64,000 nt of DNA, taken from NCBI GenBank assembly GCA_028023455.1, contig JAQFVV010012506.1:2228714-2292713 (forward strand), in the 5' to 3' direction. Positions within the stretch are counted from its first letter, which is position 1. Each line of letters begins with the position of its first letter. Below the pieces are notes generated by a model. The model had not been told where the DNA came from, searched no databases, and saw only the letters and a list, made by a program, of their open reading frames with translations. This document shows, piece after piece, positions 25,331 through 36,965 of this stretch. The position numbers were made by a program, and so were the translations under genes. The stretch is from Epiperipatus broadwayi (taxonomy: Eukaryota > Onychophora > Udeonychophora > Euonychophora > Peripatidae).

Positions 25331-26689
25331 TCACAAGATGACTAGTTCAAACTAGCCTTTAACCAAATATCCAGTTAGTAAAATATTAAGTATATCTAAA
25401 TCTGGACATGGAAAGGCTCTATTGTTTTAATTGACGTCAGTTTTAAAAGATATATATTTTTAAGAGAATGGTCACAGGCAATTTGTATAGATTTTGTATA
25501 GATTTATGCCTGACTGAATATTATAATTGGTCTTGGTTATAATTTTTAAATAGGTCAAATTTTAGCCAAAGATTTATTTTTAGAATGAAGTGTTAAAACT
25601 GATAAAACTTTCTGCTTGTAATTTTAAGCAAACAAAAGAATTGAAAATTATCTAACTTGGAAATTATTCAAAATGAATACTGACTTAAATAATTATTTAG
25701 AAAGAATATTGAAAAATAAGTAATATTATAAATTTAACTTATTATGCTGCTATATAGATAAATTAATTATACAGTTATGTTTATTTCAGTTTTAACAAAT
25801 CTAAAGGAATATGCTCGTATATAAATATTTGAGATTGTAATTTTATATTTATAAATTTTAAGGACGATTATATACGCACATACTCGCAATATTATAAGGA
25901 CAAAGTTTTTAAAATTGAAGAAATACACGCCATCTGAGTACAACAAATATATACTATTATCAAAGATAATAGGTGAAACAGGTGTAACCGTTTCAATATC
26001 TGAAATAATATCTAGTTTTTGATCAGCCAAAAGTTATAACACTGCAAGAAATATTTTTCGTTGTTTACATGAAGACTATCAACCACCTGCGGACCCTTTA
26101 TATTTTTTCTCCCAAAATTGATTTTTTTAGCAAAACTATTTATTATACTTCACCGATTGCTTGTAAAAAAAAGAACATTTTATATTAAGTTAAAGTTCGT
26201 TTATTATTCTCATTAGCACATAAAACAATAAAATGATTTATATTCAAATTATACAGACATAAAATGTCTAAAATATAAGAACAATCTATGAACTTACACA
26301 AGGGAAATGCAACTTAATTATCAATCCACCTTTATCCTACTTAGTGAGAATCATTGATTCTCCAAACCTTGTCATAAAGCAAGAACACAGTGTAAAAAAT
26401 CTAGGGATTATTATAACGGTTTTCTGAAGGAAAAAATTAGCTCATTCCTGCTGATAAAAATTATATCATAAATTGTAGATATTGTTGAACAAACAACCTG
26501 ATATTTATAATAATTTTTAAAAACCTTAATGTATAATATGTGCATGGGTAAATTGTACTTTGTGTGTATTATGCAGATATGCACTTAAAATAGGTATGTA
26601 TGTAAGATAAAGCAACTGAAATCTTTGTAAAAAGAAAAAAAAACCATTTAGTTAAAATTGCTCTTTCTTATGAACCATTTATACAGCAT
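25331..26689. other. AT-rich sequence, no feature recognised
   Basis: No supported frame or repeat. Confidence 0.4.
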
Positions 26690-27700
26690 TTATTATCAAT
26701 CATCAGTTGCTCATTCTAAGGATCTATCATAATCTTATAAATCCTTTGATGATCTTGATTTTTTGGAGAAGATACATTAGGTGTTGATGGTTGAAGATCT
26801 AAAGTGACTATGATTAGTAAATAACTGTATCTCCTTTGCAGTTTTAATCCACAAATCTTTTTAAGCTCTTATTGTCAATTATTGAATTTCTTTGTTTAAA
26901 TATAAGTATTATGAAGCCCCACATTAAATTTATTATTCTGTGAACCACAAAATACCACATACTTCTTTGTGAAATATCCTAATAATAAGATCATTGTCAT
27001 AAAACCAGTCATGATTCTTCATTTTAGTGAACACAATAATAGACAGTTATATATCCATATCACATTTCTTATGAAAATTTCATATCTTAGTAGCAATACT
27101 ATCTGAAAGTATAAAGTAGCATTTTTAGTGTTTAATAGATTTTAAATTTAATATGTATAATAGATACATCTAAAGAATGAACATTAATTTTCTTGATAAT
27201 ATGATTGGAATAGAACATTTTTTATGCAGCTACAATTTTAATCTTTAAATAGGCAAATCTGTGATCTATCCATTAATTTGTTTTTGTAAGTGCTCTTATA
27301 ACATGATATTTTTATATAACTAAGTCTTAATAAAGGTGATTTGATATGTGGTCATGTGTATTGGTTATATTGGATAGAATGGGTGATTGAAGGGAATTTG
27401 AAATTTTGTAATTACATTTGGCTTAAATATATATAAGCTATACTTGTGTTTGTAAACTATAAAATGTCATTATTTTGAGCATGTATGCACTCTTGATCTT
27501 TTATAGTGATTTTTCTACCTAAACAAATCAATCTATGTGTTGTACAAAAATTCATACAAGATGAACATTTGAATTTATGCTATAACCCCCTTTTTTTACA
27601 ATTACTGTAAGCCTAACTTTATTATTTGTCTCTAGACATGCATTAAATGTTCCAAGAGGGAAAAATGATCCTTTAGAGGTACTGCTGTAATAATTCTATT
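26690..27700 (-). pseudogene. RTE-type LINE relic, endonuclease end and linker
   Basis: Nucleotide similarity by eye to 45440-45700 (TATCTCCTTTGCA then TTTTAATCC, and ATAATAAGATCATTGT) shows both come from the same LINE region. On the minus strand near 27590-27530 the translation includes FCTTHRLI, which matches the endonuclease LLxFCxxxxLxIxNT block. An R6-like element interrupts it at about 27335-27470. No open frame remains. Confidence 0.6.
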
Positions 27701-29399
27701 CAGTAAAAAATAAAATTTTCTTTCTCTGACTTGTCTGAATCTAATATTGGGGGGTATGCATTAATAAAATGAGGCCTGATACCATTATGTAAACTGTGTT
27801 TTAATACCATTAGCTGTTTATATAATGAGGAATTATGGGAATAGAAAATACTAAATTAGACTTTACACAAATCCAGCACCATAAAGTTTTCATTCGTTGG
27901 TTAATCTGCGTTTGAAATAAAATGTTTAATCATCCACCTGTTTTATTAAAATTCCTTCATCTGGATGATAAGTTTTACTAATAATAGTTATATTGATCTT
28001 AAATTATAGTTTGTTAAACACCAGTGTGGTCCTCTATTTTATCTTGAAGAATTTTAAAATTTCACATATTCTATATATCTATATTTAGAAAAAAATAAGA
28101 TTCATAATACTTATATTTAATACTACCACTTCCTCTTTCATTATTACTATTGATAATAATATTATTTCTGTTGCTTTAATGAATAATCTGTCAGACTTAA
28201 CATTTCACTCAGAATGAATAAGACAAACTATTTTTAGACCATATTTCATTACATTAGACAAGGAGATTCCAATATAGACTGCATTAATGTAAATCTTTGC
28301 TTAGCTGAGACTCCTATCTCAAGTCCAGTTCTAATATGATTTTTAGTGATTGTATTGCCCTAGAAAATATCACAACTGAGTATTGTCAACATCATTGTCT
28401 TTTTAATTCTCAAGGCATGAGGTAAAAAAATGAAAAAGGAATTATTGTTAAAAATTTTGTGTGCGCAGTTAAAAATTGAAGAAATATACAATTTTATTGA
28501 AATAGTTAATAATGAACAAGAGCATGAGAGTTTTTTAATAATTGAGATTTTTATTAAATTAAATGATTGAAGAAACAATAGATAGTGAAACAGTAAGGTC
28601 TGCTTTGCAGATCTTTGTTTCACCTTTTCTCACCTATTTCCTACCCTCATACCTTAGTTTGAACCCCAATCTATCATAGTGTGTCTGCAATATGCTTATA
28701 TACCGAAAATCCCGCCTAATTTTAAACCACGAGCACAATGCTTGTATTATATATATAACTCATTCCCAAATAAATAAAAGATTATAGATTATGTATATGT
28801 TCACATAATTCTGATTTATTAAAAAGTAGGTTATATAAGTTGTAATTGTGCACACACTATGATATGCATTTTAAAACATATCAAAATTATAAATTGTTAA
28901 AGTTATTTTGTTTGAATCTATTTACAAATATATTACCATCATAATATATTTTGATTTAAAATAAAACTCATTTAGTAAATATTTGTTTAGTAAATAGATT
29001 CAAATATTGCAATTTAAAAGTAAAATAATTTTCGTTTAATTTAATAAAAGTCATTCCAAATATTTCTGTTAAATGAGGGACAATAGTTTAATTAGTTAAT
29101 GTTATATTAGTTTATCTAAAAACAGCAGTTGTCCACTTAAGGTTTTCTTTAATTAATAAAAGTAATTTTAATTAAATCTAGTTTGTAATTCAAATGTCGA
29201 CAGGGAAATTAACAAAAGAAATTAATTAAAATTTTGTTGAATTCCTTTGGACATTCGGATAGATTTAATTACAGCTGATAAGTCCGATATATTTTTTGTA
29301 ATGCTCCAGGGCAGTTTTATTGTTAATTTCTAATATAAAAAAGAGGGTTTTCTTTTATTCTCCATTCTTCTAATGTTTCTAAGAGAAATCATTCTGAGT
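27701..29399. other. AT-rich sequence, no feature recognised
   Basis: No supported gene. The minus-strand 87-codon frame at 28360-28623 shows no domain. Confidence 0.4.
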
Positions 29400-31260
29400 T
29401 CTATTCTAATAATTTGCTAACCTTGAAATGACAGAGTAGAGGCGTCAAGAAGGCTATGTCCCCTCAGAATAGCCAGCCGCTGCTCCAGACCATCGGAAGC
29501 TATCACATAAGGAACCCCAGAACTGCTGCTGCTGCAAAAATATGAACATTCCAGATTTTGCTGCTGAATTATAAAACCTGTCGAACATCTACCTGCAAAT
29601 GTGTCTCCAGAGGTAACCTAAATTAACCCAAGAGCTCTTGTGATAACTAACATTCTACAGCTGTTTTATAAATTGTTTTCTGATATTTCATGTAACTTCA
29701 TTATGTATTTCTCTAACATGTTTAAATATAATCAATATTTTGCTCTCTATCCTTGGGTTAATATTTTCTATTTATAAAGCTTTCTTTTATTTTATTATGA
29801 TAATGTGTCAGAATCATCTTTGACCGAGTGAACTATTCCCTTTATTGAAAATAAGATGCCGCTATTAAGGCATATTTTAAATTTATAATTTTCCAATTTT
29901 ATTATCTTGCAAATCACTTGTTCGAGGGCGATTCTTTTCTTTAATATATCATATAATCACATAGTTTAAAATCTACATGTTATTGATTTTAATCTAATAT
30001 GAGAGTATGTGCGAGGTCAATGATTAAATGTGTCCCCTAATGCATGATTGCGTGTATCAATCTATACTTATTTTTCAAACCCGCAAGCATGCATTTTCCT
30101 ATTTTAATTACCATGTTCTACTTTAATTACAAAGTTCATCATTGACGTCGAGAATGTGCGGACCCTTTTAAATGAATTTTGGGGAATTTGATTGGGCATT
30201 TCTCTTCATCCAAGAAAAACCCATTCAGTATGTTTTATATACACTCGTCTCGTATTGCTGGTAAATGAATTGTTTGTTGAGACCGCTTTGTTTTATTTTT
30301 CCAAGGATTCTTTACACGGCTAAGGATGTTCTCTTCACCTTTTTGTGGTTTCCAGGCAGAGTGTGTCCCCAAATGACACACCTGGGAATTAACAAACAAT
30401 CGTCACCCAGTCACTAAGTTTTGGCTGTTCATAAAATACTTTCCTACGGGTTAGCGGCAATATGCCCTCCGTAATCATTCTAGATATTCAATATTGTTTT
30501 ATTTTATATTTATTTTACAAAGCATCCGTGACTTAAACGTGTCACACCCTCCAACTTTAATAAATTCATTATCAGCAATACTGACCTCCCAATGCAACTC
30601 TATTATTATTATTCTCAAATAAATGCTTTGATCACATTCCCACTTTGTTGCTTAGTAAGCTTTAGTCCATGCTATTCTCGAAATCAATAAATATTTTAGA
30701 ACACTTAAGCACCCCACACATGTTCCTATCTCGTCAAGCACATTATCATAATGCTATTAGCCCGAGGAATAGAATATATCACTTTGTTTTAAAGTCTTTT
30801 TGTCAGTTATGGCAATATAATGCCAACAATTATTTAATACGCGTCCCTGTCTCATATAAGCAGACAGTGGCATTATATATATAATTTATATGAATAAATT
30901 TTGTGAAATTATTTAAAACTAAATTTGATCTCTTATTTTATTTGATTCCTATCACTGTCTCGGTCTATATATATATTTTCTGCATTTCTTTTGTAAATCC
31001 ATAGACGTTAATTAGCCACCCAAACTTCTTTTAGTATAGAGTCTTTTGTTTCTCCCTGACCACCAGGCACCGGTCAAAGGTCATACTAGTAGTGGCATCA
31101 GATGCGTTGTCACTTAGATGGCACTGTGAAATTTGGGCTTTAGATTCGAACTTAGTATATCTAGAAGGCAACCCCTCCTAGAATATTCAGTTTCAGGTCT
31201 GGGGTTTGAATTCTGCAGTGTGTTAGTGAGATAGACAATTCTGACTGTTACAATAGAAAC
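29400..31260. other. Second compositional island, possible LTR-like sequence
   Basis: Less AT-rich than the surroundings, with CTGCTGCTGC near 29524 and several TGTCCCC motifs (29457, 30040, 30365). Near the right end are a TATA-like CATATAAGCAGA (30854), an AATAAA (30894), GGTCAAAGGTCA (31073) and TGGCATCAGATGCG (31094), which could be read as promoter, poly(A) signal, LTR end and tRNA primer binding site. No partner LTR, no TSD and no gag or pol frame were found, so this is a weak suggestion. Host exons or regulatory DNA are equally possible. Confidence 0.3.
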
Positions 31261-32032
31261 AATAAAAACTAAATTAAAATAAAGAGACAGCAAAACCTTT
31301 TATTGAAAACAGAACTTAGATTTTGATGAATCAGCATCTTATGCTACTAGGCTGCAGGATATATATTTAATGGGGTAGGATTTGTTCATTATTCACAGTT
31401 ATCTCATATATGAAGATCATTTCACTATTCACTATCTGTGAAACCCATTAATATCTAGATAATGGTTAAAAAAAAGTAGAACAAATTTTATTATTCTAAA
31501 CCATTATGGAGAAAGTTCACTATTATAAATAAGTAAGTCTATAATTATCCACTTGGAAAATCACATGATATTCAAGCACAAACAATTGAACTGTGTTCCA
31601 TACCTAGATAGTTTCTTTCAGAGTTAGTACCTCCATCACAGATTATAATATATTCTAACAAAAAATCAGTGTTATGTCAACATAAAATAGTATTATAACA
31701 TCATAATGATTCAAGATGTGGTATATTATTAAAATACTCTTGATTGTTAACTATAAATATAAAAAAATGATATGAATGTAAATAAATATACAATAAATAA
31801 AAATAGAAATTCAAAATAATAAAACTATTATATTTCCATGCAACATCCAAATGGTTTTCAATAAATATGAGAATATTGATCAAATAAACTCAAAAGAATA
31901 TTTTATTTATATGCAAATATATATATATGATGCTAAGAAAATATTCTCCAATCAAACAAACATCTTTGGGGGGGGAAAAATATCTGCAATAAAAAAATCC
32001 CTAAATAAAATATCCCTCAACTTATGGAATAT
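31261..32032. other. AT-rich sequence, no feature recognised
   Basis: Only short frames without domains. Confidence 0.4.
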
Positions 32033-32103
32033 AGTATATTCTCTTATTTTATATATAGAGTAAGTAAAAAACAAACTCTTAACAAACTTCAAAAATACCC
32101 TTT

Positions 32104-32145
32104 ATCCCAGACCACGGTTTCTGCATCTAGCCTCATCAATGCCTA
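32104..32145 (-). ncRNA. Hammerhead ribozyme motif, degenerate (R3 inverted copy)
   Basis: On the minus strand: TTGATGA (C3 changed to T) at 32139-32133, stem II GGC/GC around TAGAT, GAAA at 32121-32118, then CCGTGGTC with a small helix III, and TGGGAT. Helix I pairing is poor. Likely inactive. Confidence 0.6.
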
Positions 32146-32191
32146 ACTATTGAGAAGAAAATCTGAAACCTTCAAACATTTAGTCCCTAAC

Positions 32192-32233
32192 ACCTTACTG
32201 ATGAAGCTAGATGCAGAAACCGCGGTCTGGAGT
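32192..32233 (+). ncRNA. Hammerhead ribozyme motif (R3 copy 1)
   Basis: CTGATGA at 32198-32204, a short stem II (GC/GC around TAGAT, 32206-32214), GAAA at 32216-32219, helix III ACC/GGT with a GC loop, and cleavage triplet GTC ending at 32227. All core bases are present. Helix I (ACCTTA with TGGAGT) has one mismatch and two wobble pairs. Type I layout with a minimal helix III, as known from PLE and retrozyme hammerheads. Confidence 0.78.
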
Positions 32234-32559
32234 TGAGGGTATTTTTGAAGCTTGTTAAGAGTTTGTTTTTTACTTACTCTATATATAACATTTGTAAATA
32301 CGAGCTTTATTAAAATTAGGTCATCTGACTTGATTTTTTATCAATTTAATTTTAGTTTTTGCTATTAAGGCTTTGGCAATTTTATATTGCTACAGCTATT
32401 AATATATGGTGTATCTGAATTTAGTTCAGTCCCATACGGCTATTTGAGTTAGATAGCTGGATTTTTGGACATCTAAATGTCTGAAAGTTTCAGATTTTCT
32501 TCTCAATAGTTAGGCATTGATAAAATGCTAGACTAGTTCTAGTATTTTTATTCCCTAAC

Positions 32560-32601
32560 ACCTCACTGCTGACGCTAGATGCAGAAACCGCGGTCTGGGG
32601 T
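32560..32601 (+). ncRNA. Hammerhead ribozyme motif (R3 copy 2, core substitution)
   Basis: Helix I is a good 6-bp pairing (ACCTCA 32560-32565 with TGGGGT 32596-32601). The core is CTGCTGA (32566-32572), so A6 is replaced by C. Stem II is GC/GC around TAGAT, GAAA is at 32584-32587, helix III is ACC/GGT, and the cleavage triplet GTC ends at 32595. Together with copy 1 it shows what the parental ribozyme looked like: each copy has lost a different part. Confidence 0.75.
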
Positions 32602-32730
32602 TGAGGGTATTTTGAAGCTTGTTAAGAGTTTGTTTTTTACTTACTCTATATATAACATTTGTAAATACGAGCTTTATTAAAATTAGGTCATCTGACTTGA
32701 TTTTTTATCAATTTAAGTATATTCACTTAT

Positions 32731-33662
32731 ATATAGTATATTTGTTTATAACTTTTAACAACCAAACAATATAGAAATCAAACAGGTATTAAATATGAAT
32801 GGCATCCTATAAAATGTTTAATAGAAAATCTGGCACAAAATAAAAATGTTAAGTAATGTTTATATCCCTAACTTGTTCAGTTTGAAAAACCATATTTAGA
32901 AATCCAAATGAACGTAATGTAAAGTATGAAATAAATCAAAGCTAACAAAAGTTAAAGAATGTCTGTTTTTAAAGATTATATATATAATCCTAAATAAATT
33001 AGCTAATAAAATAGTCATTATGTCTGAGACCATAGCTCTTATAGTCAGTAATGCAAAGAAAAAATAAAAATTAAAGATATTAGAATTGTTGAAATGGGTG
33101 CACTCATGAATTTGATGTGATAATCACTAAAAATCAAATAGGATGTAGTCAAGACTCTCAAATAAATAATTTTATATATTATTGAAGTTATTGATAAAAG
33201 TAATGCAATAAGTTTGCCTTCAGCAAATTATTTGGAAAGAAATCTTAGTGTAGACAAAGAGATCAAAACACTTTTAAGAATTTAATAGAATATTGAAAAT
33301 TATGTTATAAACCTGAAAAATAATGAAAAATATATTTTGAACGACACTAGCATTCTATATTTAAAAAATTGTATATTTGGAATGAAAAGTTATGCTTCAT
33401 TTCTGTAAAAGATCTGTGATTAGTGCATAGATGGAAAATTCAGCAACAATATACAATATACATGCTTTTATCATTCTGAATAAAATTGAAGTAATACATG
33501 TGTTCTTGTTTAAGAAAAAGAGAAACTGTAACAATAATGTACATCTAAGATGTAGAATGATTATTTTTAAAAAATTATAATGAATAATATTAAAAACATT
33601 TTATAGTATGCAGAAGTTAAAAGATATCTTTTTTTCACTTGAACCCAAATACTTAAAAAAAC
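32731..33662. other. AT-rich sequence, no feature recognised
   Basis: No supported gene or repeat. Confidence 0.4.
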
Positions 33663-33825
33663 AACAGGTTTTTTGACTGAAACACACAGGCCTATTATAT
33701 ACTTGTGTCTATATATGTAATATATAGGGAATATGAGCACAGATTTTCACATGACCCACCACTCTCCACACTATCTCATAATACTGATACACCCAAACAC
33801 ATATATGTTGAAAAGATAAATAATC

Positions 33826-33869
33826 ACCAATATACGTATTTCATGCTAAACCAGCAATCATCAGTTGGT
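33826..33869 (-). ncRNA. Hammerhead ribozyme motif (R4 copy 1), AUA-type cleavage triplet
   Basis: On the minus strand: helix I ACCAA (33869-33865) pairs with TTGGT (33830-33826). CTGATGA is at 33864-33858 and stem II TGCT/AGCA encloses a GGTTT loop. GAAA is at 33842-33839, then helix III ATA/TAT with a CG loop, and cleavage triplet ATA directly before helix I. All core positions fit CUGANGA-GAAA-NUH. The pair next to the core in stem II is T-T, which may weaken it. No sequence similarity to the FB-A/R3 unit outside the core. Confidence 0.75.
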
Positions 33870-34281
33870 CCAGATTACCATCTCTACACATATATGCTAT
33901 AAGTGTGCAGATATATATTAAGATAGCCAACCCTCATACTTAATGGAAAGGCTTCAATCTACTCCACACTCCAACTCTTCAACCGTCCATCCAATTGAAA
34001 ATCTGATGATGGAATGCTCAAATGCCACCCTGAGGGCGAGATTCTTATCACACCCATGTTAACCTAAGGTCAATCTGACTATCCATTTAATACATATACA
34101 AGAGATGGGCAGACCTCTCTACTATGTAATAACTGAAACACACAGGCCTATTATATACTTGTGTCTATATATGTAATATATAGGGAATATGAGCACATAC
34201 TTTCACATGACCCACCACTCTCCACACTATCTCATAATACTGATACACCCAAACATATATATGTTGAAAAGATAAATAATC

Positions 34282-34325
34282 ACCAATATACATATTTCAT
34301 GCTAAACCAGCAATCATCAGTTGGT
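34282..34325 (-). ncRNA. Hammerhead ribozyme motif (R4 copy 2)
   Basis: Same layout as copy 1, 456 bp away: CTGATGA at 34320-34314, stem II TGCT/AGCA, GAAA, helix III ATA/TAT (loop TG in place of CG), triplet ATA, helix I ACCAA/TTGGT. The one change in the helix III loop keeps the fold. Confidence 0.75.
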
Positions 34326-34451
34326 CCAGATTACGTATATTGGTGATTATTTATCTTTTCAACATATATGTGTTTGGGTGTATCAGTATTATAAGATAGT
34401 GTGGAGAGTGGTGGGTCATGTGAAAGTCTGTGCTCATAAACAGGCTTTTTG

Positions 34452-36439
34452 TAACTGTATAATGATGATTCAATTATTGATTATTTTGAAGATTTTTATA
34501 CTGGAAGATTAACTTCACTCTGCAGAAGATTATTGAGATTTGATACCAACATCTGAAATATGTTTTCAAAGTTTATTAGAGACCTGTTAAAAACAAATAA
34601 TGCTATGGAAAAATCATACTGAGATTTCATTTATGTAGATGGTTGTTTTTAATTCAATCTTTGGATTGGCACAAAATGTATTCATAAGAAATTATTTGGG
34701 AAAAGGATTATCTCTTTATGGACATTTTTCTTTCACAGCAGAAAAATCAATACAAGAATGCAGCATTCATATTAAGAAAGTAACAGATGAAATAGAAAGT
34801 CATTTTTTTACAATCTTAAAAAAATAGGATGAATCTTATATTTTAAATGTTTATATCAACAAAGATTCAGATTTTGTGCTTTATTACTGCTAATTTTCCT
34901 AGGAAATTATATGTTAGGGAATGAAACTTTACATTTTAATGAAACTTTACATTCTTCATGGCTTAATTTTTTAATCTTAGATTTTAAACAACTCTTAAAA
35001 TTTTTCAAACATTTTGTTTTTATTATAATTTTTTCCAAGAAATATTATATATTAGTTGATTTTTTTTTTTATATTTTTTTTCCCCAGAATGATTTTTTTT
35101 CATTGAGAAATATTGTTCTGCAGGAAAATTTTTGCTTGGAAGATTTTTTTTTCTGCCTTTAAACAAAGTATTTAAAACATGGCATATAAGTGCCTTAAAT
35201 AGCCAATGTTGAGCAAAAGTTGTTGCAGATTTTTTTCATAGATGAATAGTGGAGGACAAGTCAGTAATAATTAAGCTAATATTATTTTGGATAGTGAAAA
35301 TGTTGGTGTTTTTTTAATTCATTTTGTTTATTCTCTAACTAAAAATATGTACATTTGAATTTTATGTCATTAGCATAATAAATAAGTACCTTCACTAATA
35401 TACCATAAAGTTCTTTGTATTAAAAATATGTGACTTGAATTTGTGATCTTGCATTGTTCATTGATAGAGTGATTTGTATTATGTCCTAGGTGGTTTTACT
35501 ATATTTATAACTGTTTATAAAATAAAAATAGCCTTAACAATAGCTGTAAGATTATTTTATCTCCATTGTATCAATTTATCCACAGATTCAAAATCAATTA
35601 GAGTGGTCAAACATGTTGACTGACATTTAAAATGAGTCCTCTTCTCATTATCTACAAAATTATAAATGAAGTTAATATCTAATCAGTTTATTTAATTTAT
35701 GCAATATTACATAATTTAAAAATAATGTAGTGTTTTATTTTTTATAGGTATATATCTTTCCACACACAATCTGATTGTATATGCATATTTTATTTATATT
35801 GATTCTATTAAAAAAAGTGGCAATTTTTATTGAAGCAATGAAAGACAAATTTCTTTGCTTATTCTCTGTAATATAAATTCTCACATCATTCAAATACTTA
35901 TGTTTTAATTTATTTTCTAAATATCACTAATTATGTAATTTATAATTCATTGTATTATTAAAGTTATATTAAAAGTAATATAAAACAACAATAAAATATT
36001 ATTAAACTATTATTTTAAAAATTTTTCATATCTCGCCATTATTTCTTTCTTTTTTTTTCACATTCGGCCTCATACTCTAAAAATATTTTTTCTTTCGCCT
36101 TTTTCTGTTCCTTGTGCTCTAAATTTGCTCTGATAGTTTATTTCTTATTTCTAAAAAAAAAAAAAAAGAATTAACATAAAGACTAAAAGTGAATCATGCC
36201 ATTTTAGCATCTATAGCATCTGTAGATGCATAACCTTCTTCATCAGGAATGAATGCTATATTATATATTAATTAATTAATTAGCCTTGAGCATTATTACA
36301 TTATATAAAGTAAAAACAGGTGGTGGTCTGGTTTTTTTTGGTGGTTCAATTTGTAAAATTTAGGGGGTGGTATGTTTAAACAAGTTTTTTTTTTTTTTTT
36401 TATAATTTAAGAAGGGGTTATTTTTTTTTTTTTTTGTGG
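34452..36439. other. AT-rich sequence, two unassigned short frames
   Basis: Plus frames 34639-34827 (62 codons) and 34911-35162 (83 codons, very Phe-rich) have no recognised domain; the second is likely chance in T-rich DNA. Near 36185-36250, CCTGATGAAGAAGG on the minus strand next to inverted GCATCT/AGATGC pieces resembles a decayed PLE-type terminal fold, without the GAAA. Confidence 0.35.
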
Positions 36440-36665
36440 GGGGCTAAATTAAAGAGCAAGCTACTAAATATGGAGTATCTGAATTAAGTTCAGCCATATG
36501 ATTTTTTCAGTTGGAGAGCTGACTTTAAAGGCATGTAGATGTCTAAAAGTTTCAGATCTTCTTCTAACAATTATCTTTTAGATAAATGCTTTGCTTGAGT
36601 TGGTTTTTTAAATCTAATGTCCCAACTCCTCACTGTCAAAACCGGTCTGGGGATGGGGACAATCC
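36440..36665 (+). repeat. R3 family fragment with deleted hammerhead
   Basis: Starts near GTATCTGAATTAAGTTCAGC (36473) and follows the R3 unit through AAAAGTTTCAGATCTTCTTC to the ribozyme position. There helix I (TCCTCA 36627-36632 with TGGGGA 36648-36653) and the triplet GTC survive, but most of CTGATGA, stem II and the start of GAAA are deleted. Diverged and probably old. Confidence 0.62.
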
Positions 36666-36859
36666 AAGATAAAAATTATTTATTATTTAAATAATACTTT
36701 GGGTGCAATTTCAAATTTATAATTGCACTTTGTAATGTTATTATTGACTATTTATTAATCTACATTCAGAATAAGTTATATTTACCTGTTTAAAGATGTT
36801 TATTTAAACTTCTTTGTATTAATAATTTCAATCTTTGGGGTCAAGTTTTTAGTGTCTAT

Positions 36860-36965
36860 ATAACTGTATTGTTAAAAGGAGATTGCCTTGACAATAGTTT
36901 GAAATTGTTGATTGTTATTGATATTGGGATTGTCTAAGTGTTGACTGGTTCATAATGATATATAT
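36860..36965 (+). repeat. R2 family fragment
   Basis: TTGCCTTGACAATAGTTTG and the following TTGTTGATTGTTATTGATA, then GTCTAAGTGTTGACTGG, match the R2 unit at 4443-4520. Confidence 0.65.

Larger units (their letters stand above)
32033..32730. mobile_element. R3 composite retrozyme-like insertion, 15-bp TSD
   Basis: AGTATATTCTCTTAT at 32033-32047 and AGTATATTCACTTAT at 32716-32730 (14 of 15 identical) bracket a 668-bp insertion. Inside are an inverted partial copy (about 32050-32140) and two direct copies of one unit. About 145 bp around 32190-32335 and 32562-32715 are nearly identical, and equivalent ribozyme positions are 368 bp apart. Each copy carries a hammerhead-type core, listed separately. 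Upstream of the second core, TTCAGTCCCATACGGCTAT (about 32425) resembles TTCAGACCCATATGACTAT in the FB-A unit at 51321, so the two families are related. No coding frame. Tandem plus inverted partial layout with a long TSD is typical of Penelope-type insertion. Confidence 0.82.
33663..34451. mobile_element. R4 composite retrozyme-like insertion, 13-bp TSD
   Basis: AACAGGTTTTTTG at 33663-33675 and AACAGGCTTTTTG at 34439-34451 (12 of 13) bracket a 763-bp insertion. The unit starting ACTGAAACACACAGGCC occurs at 33676 and again at 34132, a period of 456 bp. From about 34333 to 34438 an inverted partial copy follows and ends in TGTGCTCATA. Both direct copies carry a hammerhead core on the minus strand. 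The segment 33906-34131 is present once. Plus-strand frames at 33705-33902 and 34161-34346 are just two readings of the repeated unit and are not genes. Confidence 0.83.

Noticed and set aside
28360-28623. 87-codon minus frame and similar AT-rich frames (19774-20088, 52824-53379, 63667-63948)
   Set aside because: Rich in Phe/Ile/Leu/Asn/Lys as expected from AT-rich DNA, without motifs; several overlap LINE relics in antisense.
33705-34346. Two similar plus-strand frames (65 and 61 codons, MSIYVIYREYEH...)
   Set aside because: They are the two direct copies of the R4 repeat read in the same frame; the ribozyme lies on the other strand and no protein family is suggested.
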